From IMG/VR virus record IMGVR_UViG_3300005293_000010, positions 1,478 through 42,922 of that record: 41,445 nucleotides of DNA. One strand, written 5' to 3'. The notes beneath the pieces are model-generated. The model did no database searches, was not told the origin of the DNA, and was given only the letters and a program-made list of their open reading frames with translations. Below are positions 31,914 to 38,729 of this stretch, piece by piece. Numbering within the stretch: the first letter of the stretch is position 1; each line of letters opens with the position of its first letter. The position numbers were made by a program, and so were the translations under genes. The DNA is from a virus.

Positions 31914-31947
31914 ATCAGGGCGGATTCCCCGCTTTGGAGATAAGAAG

Positions 31948-32160
31948 ATGGATACAACACTGGAGTATGTACGTGCTCAACTTGACCGACGAGCAAGCGA
32001 AAAACAATTGGTATTGGTCGCTGCTGGCGCTTCGGTCAGCCTGCGCACGCTTCAAAATATCCGTGCTGGCAAGGGCGCGCAGTTCGGCACCGTCGCCAAG
32101 CTGGACGATTACCTGAAACGCACTACGCGCCGTAAGCGGCTGGATGAGGTGGGAGTATGA
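31948..32160 (+). CDS. Cro-like helix-turn-helix regulator, 70 aa
   Basis: The core LVAAGASVSLRTLQNIRAGKGAQFGTVAKLDDYLK (helices about residues 22-56; quoted in part: SLRTLQNIRAGKGAQF) is a small HTH with a recognition helix like those of Cro/C1-type regulators. The C-terminus is basic. As the first gene behind the rightward promoter, it probably binds the repeats between the divergent promoters. No CI-type partner is found in the window, so it may be the only transcription switch here. Confidence 0.7.
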   Translation: MDTTLEYVRAQLDRRASEKQLVLVAAGASVSLRTLQNIRAGKGAQFGTVAKLDDYLKRTTRRKRLDEVGV

Positions 32161-32501
32161 GCGCCGTTGTCATAGGCCAAACCCTGTATGAGCCGCGTAG
32201 CGGTGGTGCATACTTTAGAGAGCATACCGTTGTCGGCATCGGCAGGAAGTGGATTATGCTTGACGGAAAAGCCCGGTGCAGTATTGATGGTCTTATGCTT
32301 GACTGCGGCGGATACGGCCCGCGTCAGCTTTATACTGACATCGAAGCGTATCGCGCCGAAGGCATGTTGTCTGCTGCGTGGCGCGATTTGAGTCGGGATT
32401 TACAATATTCGAATCGGCCAACATCGATGACGGTCGAGACGATCAACGAAATCCGCGCTCAACTCGGGCTGCGAGTTCTCGCGAAGACTGACCCATCATG
32501 A
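32157..32501 (+). CDS. Hypothetical protein, 114 aa
   Basis: It begins with a beta-barrel-like stretch (VIGQTLYEPRSGGAYFREH, VVGIGRKWIMLDG) and ends with a helical tail typical of proteins just behind Cro in phage early operons. It has ATGA overlaps on both sides. The role is unknown. Confidence 0.6.
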   Translation: MSAVVIGQTLYEPRSGGAYFREHTVVGIGRKWIMLDGKARCSIDGLMLDCGGYGPRQLYTDIEAYRAEGMLSAAWRDLSRDLQYSNRPTSMTVETINEIRAQLGLRVLAKTDPS

Positions 32502-32890
32502 CCGCCTTCGACCTCATCGCGCGGAAGCAGGTGGTCGGCCAAGAGGATGCAGAGCCTACGATCATGGCGCTGTCCGTCTACCTGGACGCCGCCAAGCGCG
32601 GCCAATGCCCACCAGTCGGAGCCAATACGCTTACCTCAAACATGATCGTCGCCTGCTATCTGGCAAAGGCGCTGAAATTGCCGCTGCTGCACAAGCAGAC
32701 GATGGCAGGGTTCGCGGCATTGACCAAGGCCACGGAGCGTGAAGGCGAGTTCCTGAACCTGACGACCGGCGAACACAAGGCGCTGAGTGAAGTGCTGCGC
32801 AGTTATTTCAGGATATTGCCGATGGTGCAGGTTGGAACGCTAACGGATGCGAGTCGGGAATCAGCCCGATTAATGGGAATTTCGTTATGA
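32498..32890 (+). CDS. Hypothetical protein, 130 aa
   Basis: A helical protein with TIMALSVYLDAAKRGQCPPV near residue 21 and AGFAALTKATEREGEFLNLT later. No metal or nucleotide motif is seen. It is coupled by ATGA overlaps within the rightward early operon. Confidence 0.6.
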   Translation: MTAFDLIARKQVVGQEDAEPTIMALSVYLDAAKRGQCPPVGANTLTSNMIVACYLAKALKLPLLHKQTMAGFAALTKATEREGEFLNLTTGEHKALSEVLRSYFRILPMVQVGTLTDASRESARLMGISL

Positions 32891-33159
32891 GCGCGCCCAC
32901 CTACAATATCGAAAAGATCAGTGACTTTCATGCCATCCCTGCTGATCGGCTCGATGACTGCATTGCCGATTTCGCGTACTGGCTGCACGTCTGCCGCAAG
33001 CATGCCGAACTTACCGCAGCGGCAACGACAATGCTTGGTGCTCCTGCTACGTTTTGCACCGACACTATGCAGTGGTGCGATGACGGTATTCGCGGAATCA
33101 GCGAGCTAAACGTGGTCTGCGAGGGTAAAACCATCGCCACTATACCGATTCGGCCATGA
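32887..33159 (+). CDS. Hypothetical protein, 90 aa
   Basis: A helical N-terminal half (RLDDCIADFAYWLHVCRKHA) is followed by a short beta end (LNVVCEGKTIATIPI). It contains five Cys, but not in a clear zinc pattern. The gene overlaps ninG by ATGA. Confidence 0.6.
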   Translation: MSAPTYNIEKISDFHAIPADRLDDCIADFAYWLHVCRKHAELTAAATTMLGAPATFCTDTMQWCDDGIRGISELNVVCEGKTIATIPIRP

Positions 33160-33749
33160 AGCGCTCACCGATGGTCCGTACAGCCTTCGCCAAGAAACCA
33201 GCCGCAGAGCCAAAGGTTCGCCTCCGTCGCTGCGCTGTGAAATCCTGCCGCTTGCCGTTCGCGCCGCGCAGCATGACGCACAAGTGCTGCTCCCCGGCCT
33301 GCGCAGAGACTTTAGTGATTTCCGATAAAGTCCGTAAATTGCGTATAGAACGGCAGGAAGGACTCGCCAAGCTAAAGACACGCGCCGATTACTTCAAGGG
33401 CGCACAAGCCGCTCTAAACGCTTGGATAAGGCTAGTGCGCGACAAGGATAAGCCGTGCATTTCCTGTGGCCGGCATCATCAGGGGCAATTCCACGCCGGT
33501 CACTTCCTGTCGCGTGGCGCGCATCCGAACCTCGCGCTGGTCGAAAATAATCTGGCCAAGCAATGCCAGCCCTGCAACGTCCATTTATCTGGCAACGCTT
33601 TGAACTACCGGCGCGGACTAATCGAGCGCATCGGCTTGGAGGCGGTCGAGGCGCTGGAATCTGACGACACGCCACGCAAGTACAGCATCGAAGACCTGAA
33701 AGCAATTACAGCCCATTATCGCAAAGAACTGAAAGGAGCATCAGCATGA
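33156..33749 (+). CDS. ninG: NinG-like recombination protein
   Basis: The 197-residue protein fits the lambda NinG/Rap family: an N-terminal zinc-like Cys set (CAVKSC and CCSPAC), then CISCGR near residue 103, the HAGHFLSRGAHPNLAL block and KQCQPCNVHLSGN, ending in a helical DLKAITAHYRKEL segment. Rap-type proteins resolve branched DNA in phage recombination. The paired gene ninB sits in the leftward operon. Confidence 0.9.
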   Translation: MKRSPMVRTAFAKKPAAEPKVRLRRCAVKSCRLPFAPRSMTHKCCSPACAETLVISDKVRKLRIERQEGLAKLKTRADYFKGAQAALNAWIRLVRDKDKPCISCGRHHQGQFHAGHFLSRGAHPNLALVENNLAKQCQPCNVHLSGNALNYRRGLIERIGLEAVEALESDDTPRKYSIEDLKAITAHYRKELKGASA

Positions 33750-34198
33750 CCGAGCCACTGGCAATCCCTAGCTTCACCGAACTTGACCGCGATCCGTCGT
33801 TTGTCGCGCTACCGCATAGCGGGTCAATCCACGCACGCGCAGAAATGGGCAGGCAGCGCCAGCAGCAGATATTCGACTGCTTGGCGAATGGGCCGCTAAC
33901 GGTCGCGCAACTGGTCGCCAAGACCGGCATCGGCATCACATCGGTGGGCTATTACTTGCGCCGCATGATGACCGCACCGCGCGTTGTTCGCGTCACAGGC
34001 TTTGCGCCAAGGATGGTAGCCGGTCGCCGCGCCGTGTTCTACGGCCAAGGTTCCGCGCCTGACGCGCAGCCGCCAGTGATGACGGATGATGAGCGCGACT
34101 CGTTAATCGACCGCAACGCCGTACAGCGCAGCGTCGCCAAATCCATCGCGCTTGCCACCAGCCGCCCGCATTCGTGGCTTTCCTCGCTGGGACTCTGA
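33746..34198 (+). CDS. Winged-helix DNA-binding protein 1, 150 aa
   Basis: A winged-helix domain is visible around residues 40-95 (QIFDCLANGPLTVAQLVAKT, then SVGYYLRRM, then a wing strand with GRRAVFYGQG). The C-terminus ends SRPHSWLSSLGL. It is paralogous to the next gene, which shares the domain, the linker GSAPDA and the SWxSxLGL end. It probably binds DNA as a regulator or replication accessory. Confidence 0.65.
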   Translation: MTEPLAIPSFTELDRDPSFVALPHSGSIHARAEMGRQRQQQIFDCLANGPLTVAQLVAKTGIGITSVGYYLRRMMTAPRVVRVTGFAPRMVAGRRAVFYGQGSAPDAQPPVMTDDERDSLIDRNAVQRSVAKSIALATSRPHSWLSSLGL

Positions 34199-34200
34199 CC

Positions 34201-34590
34201 ATGGCCGCGAAAAAAGGCCTCCCCACCTATGCCGAGCAGACCGGGCGCATCCTGGCAGCGCTGCAAAAGGCCGCCATGACCACAGCCGAACTACGCGTCC
34301 TGATGGGCGTATCGGATCGTTCAGTCAACAATTATCTCAACCAGCTTGGCAATGAGCCACGACTGGTCCGCATTGCCGCATACAGGGGCCGTGCGCCGCT
34401 GTACGGCCTTGGCAGTGCGCCTGATGCACCGTTCGCAAACAAACGCCTCATGGCGCTTCCTGCGAAGGATGAGGACGAGCTAGACCTGTGCGACCGGCGC
34501 GATGCTCAGATGCGCGCTGATCTTGTCCGGCAAGCGGTCGAGCAGGCCACCAGCAGGCAGCAGTCATGGGCCAGTGCGCTGGGTTTGTAG
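34201..34590 (+). CDS. Winged-helix DNA-binding protein 2, 129 aa
   Basis: I start at 34201 (MAAKKG), just after the upstream stop; a longer frame begins inside that gene. The domain (RILAALQKAAMTTAELRVLM, SVNNYLNQL, wing APLYGLGSAPDAP) and the end SRQQSWASALGL mirror the preceding gene, showing tandem duplication and divergence. It is the last gene before the intergenic inverted repeat. Confidence 0.65.
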   Translation: MAAKKGLPTYAEQTGRILAALQKAAMTTAELRVLMGVSDRSVNNYLNQLGNEPRLVRIAAYRGRAPLYGLGSAPDAPFANKRLMALPAKDEDELDLCDRRDAQMRADLVRQAVEQATSRQQSWASALGL

Positions 34591-34603
34591 CACGCTTGTA
34601 TCG

Positions 34604-34640
34604 CGGACTTTGTGACCAGCATCACAAAGTCCGTTGTTTC
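34604..34640 (+). terminator. Perfect 12-bp inverted repeat, probable terminator
   Basis: CGGACTTTGTGA (34604-34615) and TCACAAAGTCCG (34622-34633) are perfectly complementary with a 6-base loop, and TTGTTTC follows. It stands 14 bases behind the rightward early operon. The U-tract is only moderate, so it could also serve as a protein-binding palindrome. Confidence 0.65.
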
Positions 34641-34672
34641 CTGAGAACATTTGATCGGCGTCAACAAACAGC

Positions 34673-34700
34673 TTGCGTATTGTCATAAATAGTCTAGAAT
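34673..34700 (+). promoter_or_regulatory. Promoter upstream of replication operon
   Basis: TTGCGT (34673-34678) and TAGAAT (34695-34700, five of six to consensus) are 16 bases apart in an AT-rich stretch. This promoter would drive the genes from 34884 onward with a leader of about 175 bases. Confidence 0.6.
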
Positions 34701-34743
34701 TATCTGTGTCGAATCACTCGGCGCAAGGCTGTAGCGGCCTATT

Positions 34744-34824
34744 ACACAAAGACAATCATCTATCCATGAACCATCCTGGCAGTCCATCTTTTGAGACCCT
34801 TCAAGGCGCCCGCCGTCTTTGTGT
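34744..34824 (+). promoter_or_regulatory. Leader inverted repeat (10-bp arms) in replication operon
   Basis: ACACAAAGAC (34744-34753) and GTCTTTGTGT (34815-34824) are perfect inverted arms around 61 bases, which hold a small TTGA/TCAA hairpin. In the leader RNA this would close a branched domain. The core CACAAAG also occurs in both arms of the palindrome at 34604-34633. It is a candidate cis-regulatory RNA or iteron-like origin element. The 34591-34883 stretch shows no other gene. Confidence 0.45.
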
Positions 34825-34883
34825 GGGAACGCTACCTCATTAGGTGGGCTGCCAAAATGGCTTATGGCCAAGAAAGAATAAAA

Positions 34884-35093
34884 ATGACAACCGTTACTTT
34901 AGTGATCCCAACTCAATTTGAGACGCATGTTTTTGTCAGCGATTGTGGAAATGAAATTGTCATTAGTCAAACTTGCGCACAAGGCGGTGACGACGACATT
35001 GTAATAATTCAGCCAATGCACGCGCGGGCGATAGCCAAAGCCATTATCGCGGCTCGTGATGCTATTGCTGGAAAAGGCGTCAACGATGCGTGA
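34884..35093 (+). CDS. Hypothetical small protein, 69 aa
   Basis: I start at the ATG at 34884 (MTTVTL); in-frame starts at 34857 and 34791 lie in the structured leader. The ribosome site is weak (AAGAAAG). The protein has a beta N-terminal half (FETHVFVSDCGNEIVISQT) and a helical end. It overlaps the replication gene by eight bases. The function is unknown. Confidence 0.55.
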   Translation: MTTVTLVIPTQFETHVFVSDCGNEIVISQTCAQGGDDDIVIIQPMHARAIAKAIIAARDAIAGKGVNDA

Positions 35094-36057
35094 CTATTCC
35101 AAAGTCGGCCCGCAGTTCTGGATCGGAAAAACCGGCAAGGCATTGCGCCGCGCTGGCATCGAGGCGCAACTAGTCGGCCTGTACTTACTGACCAGTCCGC
35201 ACGCCAACATGCTTGGCCTTTACTACCTAGCACAAGAAACGATAGCACACGAAACCGGACTCGGCCTTGCGAAATCGCAAAAGGGAATGCAGGCGTGTAT
35301 CAGTGCCGGGTTTTGCTCATACGATGCCGAAACCGAAATGGTGTGGGTGCATGAAATGGCCTTCTACCAGATCGCGGATAACCTCGTTCTGACGGACAAG
35401 CGCGCTAAGGGCGTGCAGAACGAATACAACAGCTTGCCGGATAACCCGTTCCTCGCGCGCTTCTTCGGCAAGTATTCTGCTCCGTTCTCGATGACATGCC
35501 TTCGAGGGGACTTCCGCTCGGAAGATCGGGGCTTGGAAGCCCCTTCGAAGCCCCTTGCAAGCCAAGAACAAGAACAGGAGCAAGAACAGGATCAGGAAAA
35601 GGAAAAAGCACACGATCAGGAAAACCTTGCCCCGGCTGTCGCCGTCGCCGCAAAAAAGGTCGAGCAGAAGGAAGACCCGAACCCGTTCAACTTGCTGACA
35701 TGGCAAGCCTACAAGCAGGCCTATACCGAGCGCTATTCGGTGCCGCCGATCCGAGACGCGGCGACCAATGCCAAGATCAAGTCTATCGTCAAAGGGCTTG
35801 GCGCGGAAGCGCCGATGGTGGCGACGTTCTTTGTTTTCCACAGCGGATCGCGCTACGTGGCTGGAATGCACCAGATTGGCTTTCTGGCGACCGACTACGC
35901 CAAGCTGCGCACCGAATGGGCGACCAATACCCTGATGACGCAGGCCAAAGCGAACATGACCGACAAGACCGCGACGAATCTGGATGCGTTCGCGCCATTG
36001 ATTGCAGAGGCAAAGGCTCGTGAAGCTGCCGCCAACTACGTGAAGGATTGGGAATGA
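35086..36057 (+). CDS. Replication initiation / helicase-loading protein (winged-helix type)
   Basis: The 323-residue protein begins with a DnaT/O-like winged-helix region (YSKVGPQFWIGKTGKALRRA, LTSPHANMLGLYYL) seen in phage replisome organisers. An extreme Glu/Gln linker follows (about residues 160-185). The second helical domain has NPFNLLTWQAYKQAYTERY and FVFHSGSRYVAGMHQIGFL. Such proteins bind the origin or load helicase. It is followed by a co-translated gene of unknown replication role. Confidence 0.7.
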   Translation: MRDYSKVGPQFWIGKTGKALRRAGIEAQLVGLYLLTSPHANMLGLYYLAQETIAHETGLGLAKSQKGMQACISAGFCSYDAETEMVWVHEMAFYQIADNLVLTDKRAKGVQNEYNSLPDNPFLARFFGKYSAPFSMTCLRGDFRSEDRGLEAPSKPLASQEQEQEQEQDQEKEKAHDQENLAPAVAVAAKKVEQKEDPNPFNLLTWQAYKQAYTERYSVPPIRDAATNAKIKSIVKGLGAEAPMVATFFVFHSGSRYVAGMHQIGFLATDYAKLRTEWATNTLMTQAKANMTDKTATNLDAFAPLIAEAKAREAAANYVKDWE

Positions 36058-36692
36058 CATCGAGCCGAGTTATCGAAGCAATCGCCGTGACTGCCGAGCT
36101 GTGCGGGCGCACCTTTTCCCCTGCCGCTGCAATGATGTTTGCCAGCGACCTTGACGGCTTTCCTGAAAGCGCCGTGCTGCTGGCTTTGACCCGCTGCCGC
36201 AAGGAGGTGCGTGGCATGATGACGATTCAGGACGTTATCTCGCGCATTGACGATGGCCGTCCAGGCGTCGAGCAGGCTTGGGCGATGATCCCGCAGGACG
36301 AGAACACATCCGTGGTATGGACCGACGAAATGGCGGCAGCATGGGGCACGGCGGCATCGCTGCTGCGTGAGGGTGACCGGATCGGCGCGCGCATGGCGTT
36401 CAAAGAGACTTACGCCAAACTGGTATCGGATGCGCGCGACCAGAAGGAGCCGCCGAAGTGGACTCCATCGTTCGGGGATGACCGGTACGGCAGGCAGGCA
36501 GCAATGGCCGAAGCGGTACGCATGAACCGACTGACGCTCGATCATGCCGTGCTGGTGCTTGGCGACGAGCTTGGGGAGGGCTTGATTCGCACGCTAGGAG
36601 TGACAAAGCATCCACTGCTTGCACCGCCTAGCGCGGAAGGAAAAGAGCGCATGAAGGCCCTGATGCTGACCTTGAAAGCGATTGTCACATGA
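36054..36692 (+). CDS. Replication-associated protein, 212 aa
   Basis: The ATG at 36054 overlaps the upstream stop; an in-frame TTG at 36048 is unlikely. The helical protein has the pattern RVIEAIAVTAELCGRTFSPA, then GVEQAWAMIPQDENTSVVWT and AASLLREGDRIGARMAFKE. I recall this pattern from proteins next to phage replication initiators. There is no Walker motif, so it is not a DnaC-type ATPase. The role is inferred from position only. Confidence 0.6.
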   Translation: MTSSRVIEAIAVTAELCGRTFSPAAAMMFASDLDGFPESAVLLALTRCRKEVRGMMTIQDVISRIDDGRPGVEQAWAMIPQDENTSVVWTDEMAAAWGTAASLLREGDRIGARMAFKETYAKLVSDARDQKEPPKWTPSFGDDRYGRQAAMAEAVRMNRLTLDHAVLVLGDELGEGLIRTLGVTKHPLLAPPSAEGKERMKALMLTLKAIVT

Positions 36693-36883
36693 GTCGCCTT
36701 GCGCAAGCAGAAGCCGAGGCGCGGCACCCATTGCGGTTTGCCGCTGGTGGCCGCGATGAAAAGTCATGGGCCAAGCGCTTCGTGTACCGGTATGAGAACG
36801 GCGACAAGACGTTGACCACTGTGCAAATCCACTTCGCCTACATGGCACTGGAATTGCCGATCCCGACCGGAGGACAGCCATGA
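36689..36883 (+). CDS. Hypothetical small protein, 64 aa
   Basis: A basic protein with FVYRYENGDKTLTTVQIHFA in its second half. ATGA overlaps on both sides. No family is recognised. Confidence 0.55.
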   Translation: MSRLAQAEAEARHPLRFAAGGRDEKSWAKRFVYRYENGDKTLTTVQIHFAYMALELPIPTGGQP

Positions 36884-37110
36884 GCAGCCACCTTTCAAGC
36901 GACGCCGAGCTACGCGCAGAGCGGCAGACCGAGCGCCTGACGCTGATAGCGATGGGTCTAGGCGATCCGCAGACTGAAACGCGAAAACTTGCAGAGCAAG
37001 CCTGCGAGATACTTTGGCCGCACGAACTTGACACGCTGGCGGCAGCGCGGAAAACGATGGCGCTGCTGATGCTCAAGCTGGCGGTGTGGCACGTAACGGG
37101 GAAATCATGA
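36880..37110 (+). CDS. Hypothetical small protein, 76 aa
   Basis: A helical protein (ELRAERQTERLTLIAMGLG, then EQACEILWPHELDTLAAARK). It is coupled by ATGA to both neighbours, including the Dcm gene. The function is unknown. Confidence 0.55.
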   Translation: MSSHLSSDAELRAERQTERLTLIAMGLGDPQTETRKLAEQACEILWPHELDTLAAARKTMALLMLKLAVWHVTGKS

Positions 37111-37871
37111 ATAACAACGGAGAAAAGAATGGCATGGTCAATCAGCAACGCAATGATGAGAAATTACGAGTCCTTGAGCTATTCGCGGGAGCGGGGGGGG
37201 GCATCCTTGCCGACGAATTACTCGGATGGAGAACCATCTGCGCTGTCGAATACAACGCCTATGCCAGATCAGTATTACTGGCCCGACAGAACGACGGAAC
37301 ACTCTCGGCTTTCCCGGTTTGGGATGACGTGCGAACGTTTGACGGAAAACCTTGGCGCGGAATTGTTGATATGGTATCTGGCGGGTTTCCATGCACGAAC
37401 ATCAGCGCATCGGGCGACGGATCGGGAATCGACGGAGAAGCCAGCGGGCTATGGGGCGAAATGCGGCGGGTTATTGGCGACGTACAGCCGCGATATGTCC
37501 GCGTGGAAAACGGCCCAATGCTCACTTCTCGCGGACTCGGACGAGTTCTCGGAGACCTGGCCGCGATGGGGTTCGATGCGGAGTGGGGATGCCTATCAGG
37601 CGGGAGTTTCGGCGCCAACCATGTACGAGATCGAATCTGGATCATTGCTACCCACTCCGACGTGCCACAACTCGAAAGAAGGAGCATATCCAGCCGAATA
37701 TACAAGGAATACACCAACCTTGGCCACTCATGTTGGTGGGAAAATCCACCCGAACTTCACAGAATGGATGATGCGGTGGCCTTTGGACTGGACCGACTTA
37801 AAGCCATTGGCAACGGGCAAATTCCGGTCGTGGCGGCTACAGCATGGCGAATCCTATCCGGTGAGCCATGA
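37107..37871 (+). CDS. C5-cytosine DNA methyltransferase (Dcm type), overprinted
   Basis: The 254-residue frame carries the C5-methylase motifs in order: motif I VLELFAGAGGG (residues 22-32), motif IV GGFPCTNIS with the catalytic Cys, motif VI VENGP, motif VIII RDRIWIIA, and motif X-like RLKAIGNGQIPVVAATAW. The target-recognition part between VIII and X is very short. It probably protects phage DNA from host restriction. A GGGGA site precedes the ATG, and the start overlaps the upstream stop. A second long frame covers nearly all of it (37129-37884). Nine G at 37193-37201 lie in motif I. Confidence 0.88.
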   Translation: MNNNGEKNGMVNQQRNDEKLRVLELFAGAGGGILADELLGWRTICAVEYNAYARSVLLARQNDGTLSAFPVWDDVRTFDGKPWRGIVDMVSGGFPCTNISASGDGSGIDGEASGLWGEMRRVIGDVQPRYVRVENGPMLTSRGLGRVLGDLAAMGFDAEWGCLSGGSFGANHVRDRIWIIATHSDVPQLERRSISSRIYKEYTNLGHSCWWENPPELHRMDDAVAFGLDRLKAIGNGQIPVVAATAWRILSGEP

Positions 37872-37884
37872 TCCGAGGCGGTAG
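37129..37884 (+). CDS. Overlapping second protein in +1 frame of the methyltransferase, 251 aa
   Basis: This frame is open for 251 codons with a near-ideal ribosome site (GGAG, 6-base spacing), better than expected by chance. Its sequence resembles a phage protein family I know from methylase neighbourhoods: the start MAWSISNAMM, LSRFGMTCERLTE near residue 61, AGFHARTSA (the shifted reading of the methylase GFPC block), CSLLADSDEFSETWPRWG, a PTPT linker and a C-terminal HPNFTEWMMRWPLDWTDLKP. Those features suggest a genuine dual-coding gene. The function is unknown. The alternative is that conservation comes only from the methylase frame. Confidence 0.6.
   Translation: MAWSISNAMMRNYESLSYSRERGGASLPTNYSDGEPSALSNTTPMPDQYYWPDRTTEHSRLSRFGMTCERLTENLGAELLIWYLAGFHARTSAHRATDRESTEKPAGYGAKCGGLLATYSRDMSAWKTAQCSLLADSDEFSETWPRWGSMRSGDAYQAGVSAPTMYEIESGSLLPTPTCHNSKEGAYPAEYTRNTPTLATHVGGKIHPNFTEWMMRWPLDWTDLKPLATGKFRSWRLQHGESYPVSHDPRR
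37193..37201 (+). repeat. Nine-G homopolymer in methylase motif I
   Basis: Nine consecutive G lie where both overlapping frames are read. Loss or gain of one G would join the N-terminus of one frame to the C-terminus of the other. Such tracts are prone to slippage during replication or transcription. Confidence 0.9.
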
Positions 37885-38065
37885 CGCAACATGCGCGTCG
37901 TGCGCCAGCTTTCCGCGCGAATCGCTGCAAGGCGCTGGCATGGGAGTTTGCGCGATCTTCGGCAAGCCGCAAGCCTATTTCGATAGCGCTTGCGTGCTGC
38001 ACGATCCGGCAAAGGATAGGGCGCAGAGGCGGGCGCTGGCGGTGCGGCTGATGCAGTCGAAATAA
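37868..38065 (+). CDS. Small Cys-rich protein, 65 aa
   Basis: The ATG overlaps the methylase stop as ATGA. Cys residues at CASCASF (near 9-12), GVCAIFG (near 27) and SACVLHDPA (near 42) form a likely zinc site. Proteins of this form are frequent beside phage methylases. The role is unknown. It also overlaps the last 17 bases of the second methylase frame. Confidence 0.65.
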   Translation: MIRGGSATCASCASFPRESLQGAGMGVCAIFGKPQAYFDSACVLHDPAKDRAQRRALAVRLMQSK

Positions 38066-38100
38066 CGCTTGCGCGCATTAAACACATGTGCCACACTTGG

Positions 38101-38126
38101 AGCCTCAATAAGCAATCAAAGAGGCT
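38101..38126 (+). promoter_or_regulatory. Hairpin that may mask a ribosome site
   Basis: AGCCTC (38101-38106) can pair with GAGGCT (38121-38126). The AGAGG ribosome site of the following gene overlaps the 3' arm. The stem is only 6 bp, so translational control is a modest possibility. The gap 38066-38131 holds no other clear signal. Confidence 0.35.
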
Positions 38127-38131
38127 AGCAA

Positions 38132-38314
38132 ATGAAAATCAAAGTTCGCATCACCAGCAAGTATGGCAAGGAAATGATTTACCCGGCGTGCGAGAAGGCA
38201 GAACTGTTTTGCAGTATCGCCAGCGCCCGGACGCTGACGCGCGCCAACATCAACTTCATCAAGCAGCTTGGCTACGAGATCGAAATCGTAGCCGAAGCTG
38301 CGCCCAGTCTGTAG
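38132..38314 (+). CDS. Hypothetical small protein, 60 aa
   Basis: A basic N-terminal beta part (MKIKVRITSKYGKEMIYPAC) is followed by a helix (SARTLTRANINFIKQLGY). AGAGG lies seven bases before the ATG. It looks like a small phage protein of unknown role that is separately initiated after a short gap. Confidence 0.6.
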   Translation: MKIKVRITSKYGKEMIYPACEKAELFCSIASARTLTRANINFIKQLGYEIEIVAEAAPSL

Positions 38315-38342
38315 TTCAACAATAACGAAACCGGAGAAGAAA

Positions 38343-38729
38343 ATGACGCCAGAACAGAAATTGAAGCACATGATCCTGATTCACTCTATGGGGTATCAGG
38401 ATTTGCCAGCGCCGGAAAGCGTGACCGCCGAGAACATCGATGAACTGTACGAGGCTGGCGATGATGACTATGCGCAGGATGCGCGGTACGAAGTGCGTGA
38501 AGGCGAAGTGGAAACTGACATTGACGCTCCATCATCGCGCCACTACGAATCGAAGTCGGTAGCCGCCAAAGCGCCGGATGGCTCGTGGGTCGGCTGGACG
38601 TACTGGTACGGCGGCGGCAAGCACGGCGAGCCGGAGGCTATCGACTGGATGGATTCGGCCTACGATCTGACATGCGTTGAAGAAGAAAAAGTTGTTACCG
38701 TGCGCACGTTTTCCAAGGTGTCAGCATGA
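38343..38729 (+). CDS. Hypothetical acidic protein, 128 aa
   Basis: The acidic N-terminal half leads to a beta-like part with WVGWTYWYGGGKHGEPEAID, which resembles a small domain shared by several phage early proteins. GGAGAAG lies just before the ATG. It overlaps the next gene by ATGA. No function is known. Confidence 0.6.
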   Translation: MTPEQKLKHMILIHSMGYQDLPAPESVTAENIDELYEAGDDDYAQDARYEVREGEVETDIDAPSSRHYESKSVAAKAPDGSWVGWTYWYGGGKHGEPEAIDWMDSAYDLTCVEEEKVVTVRTFSKVSA

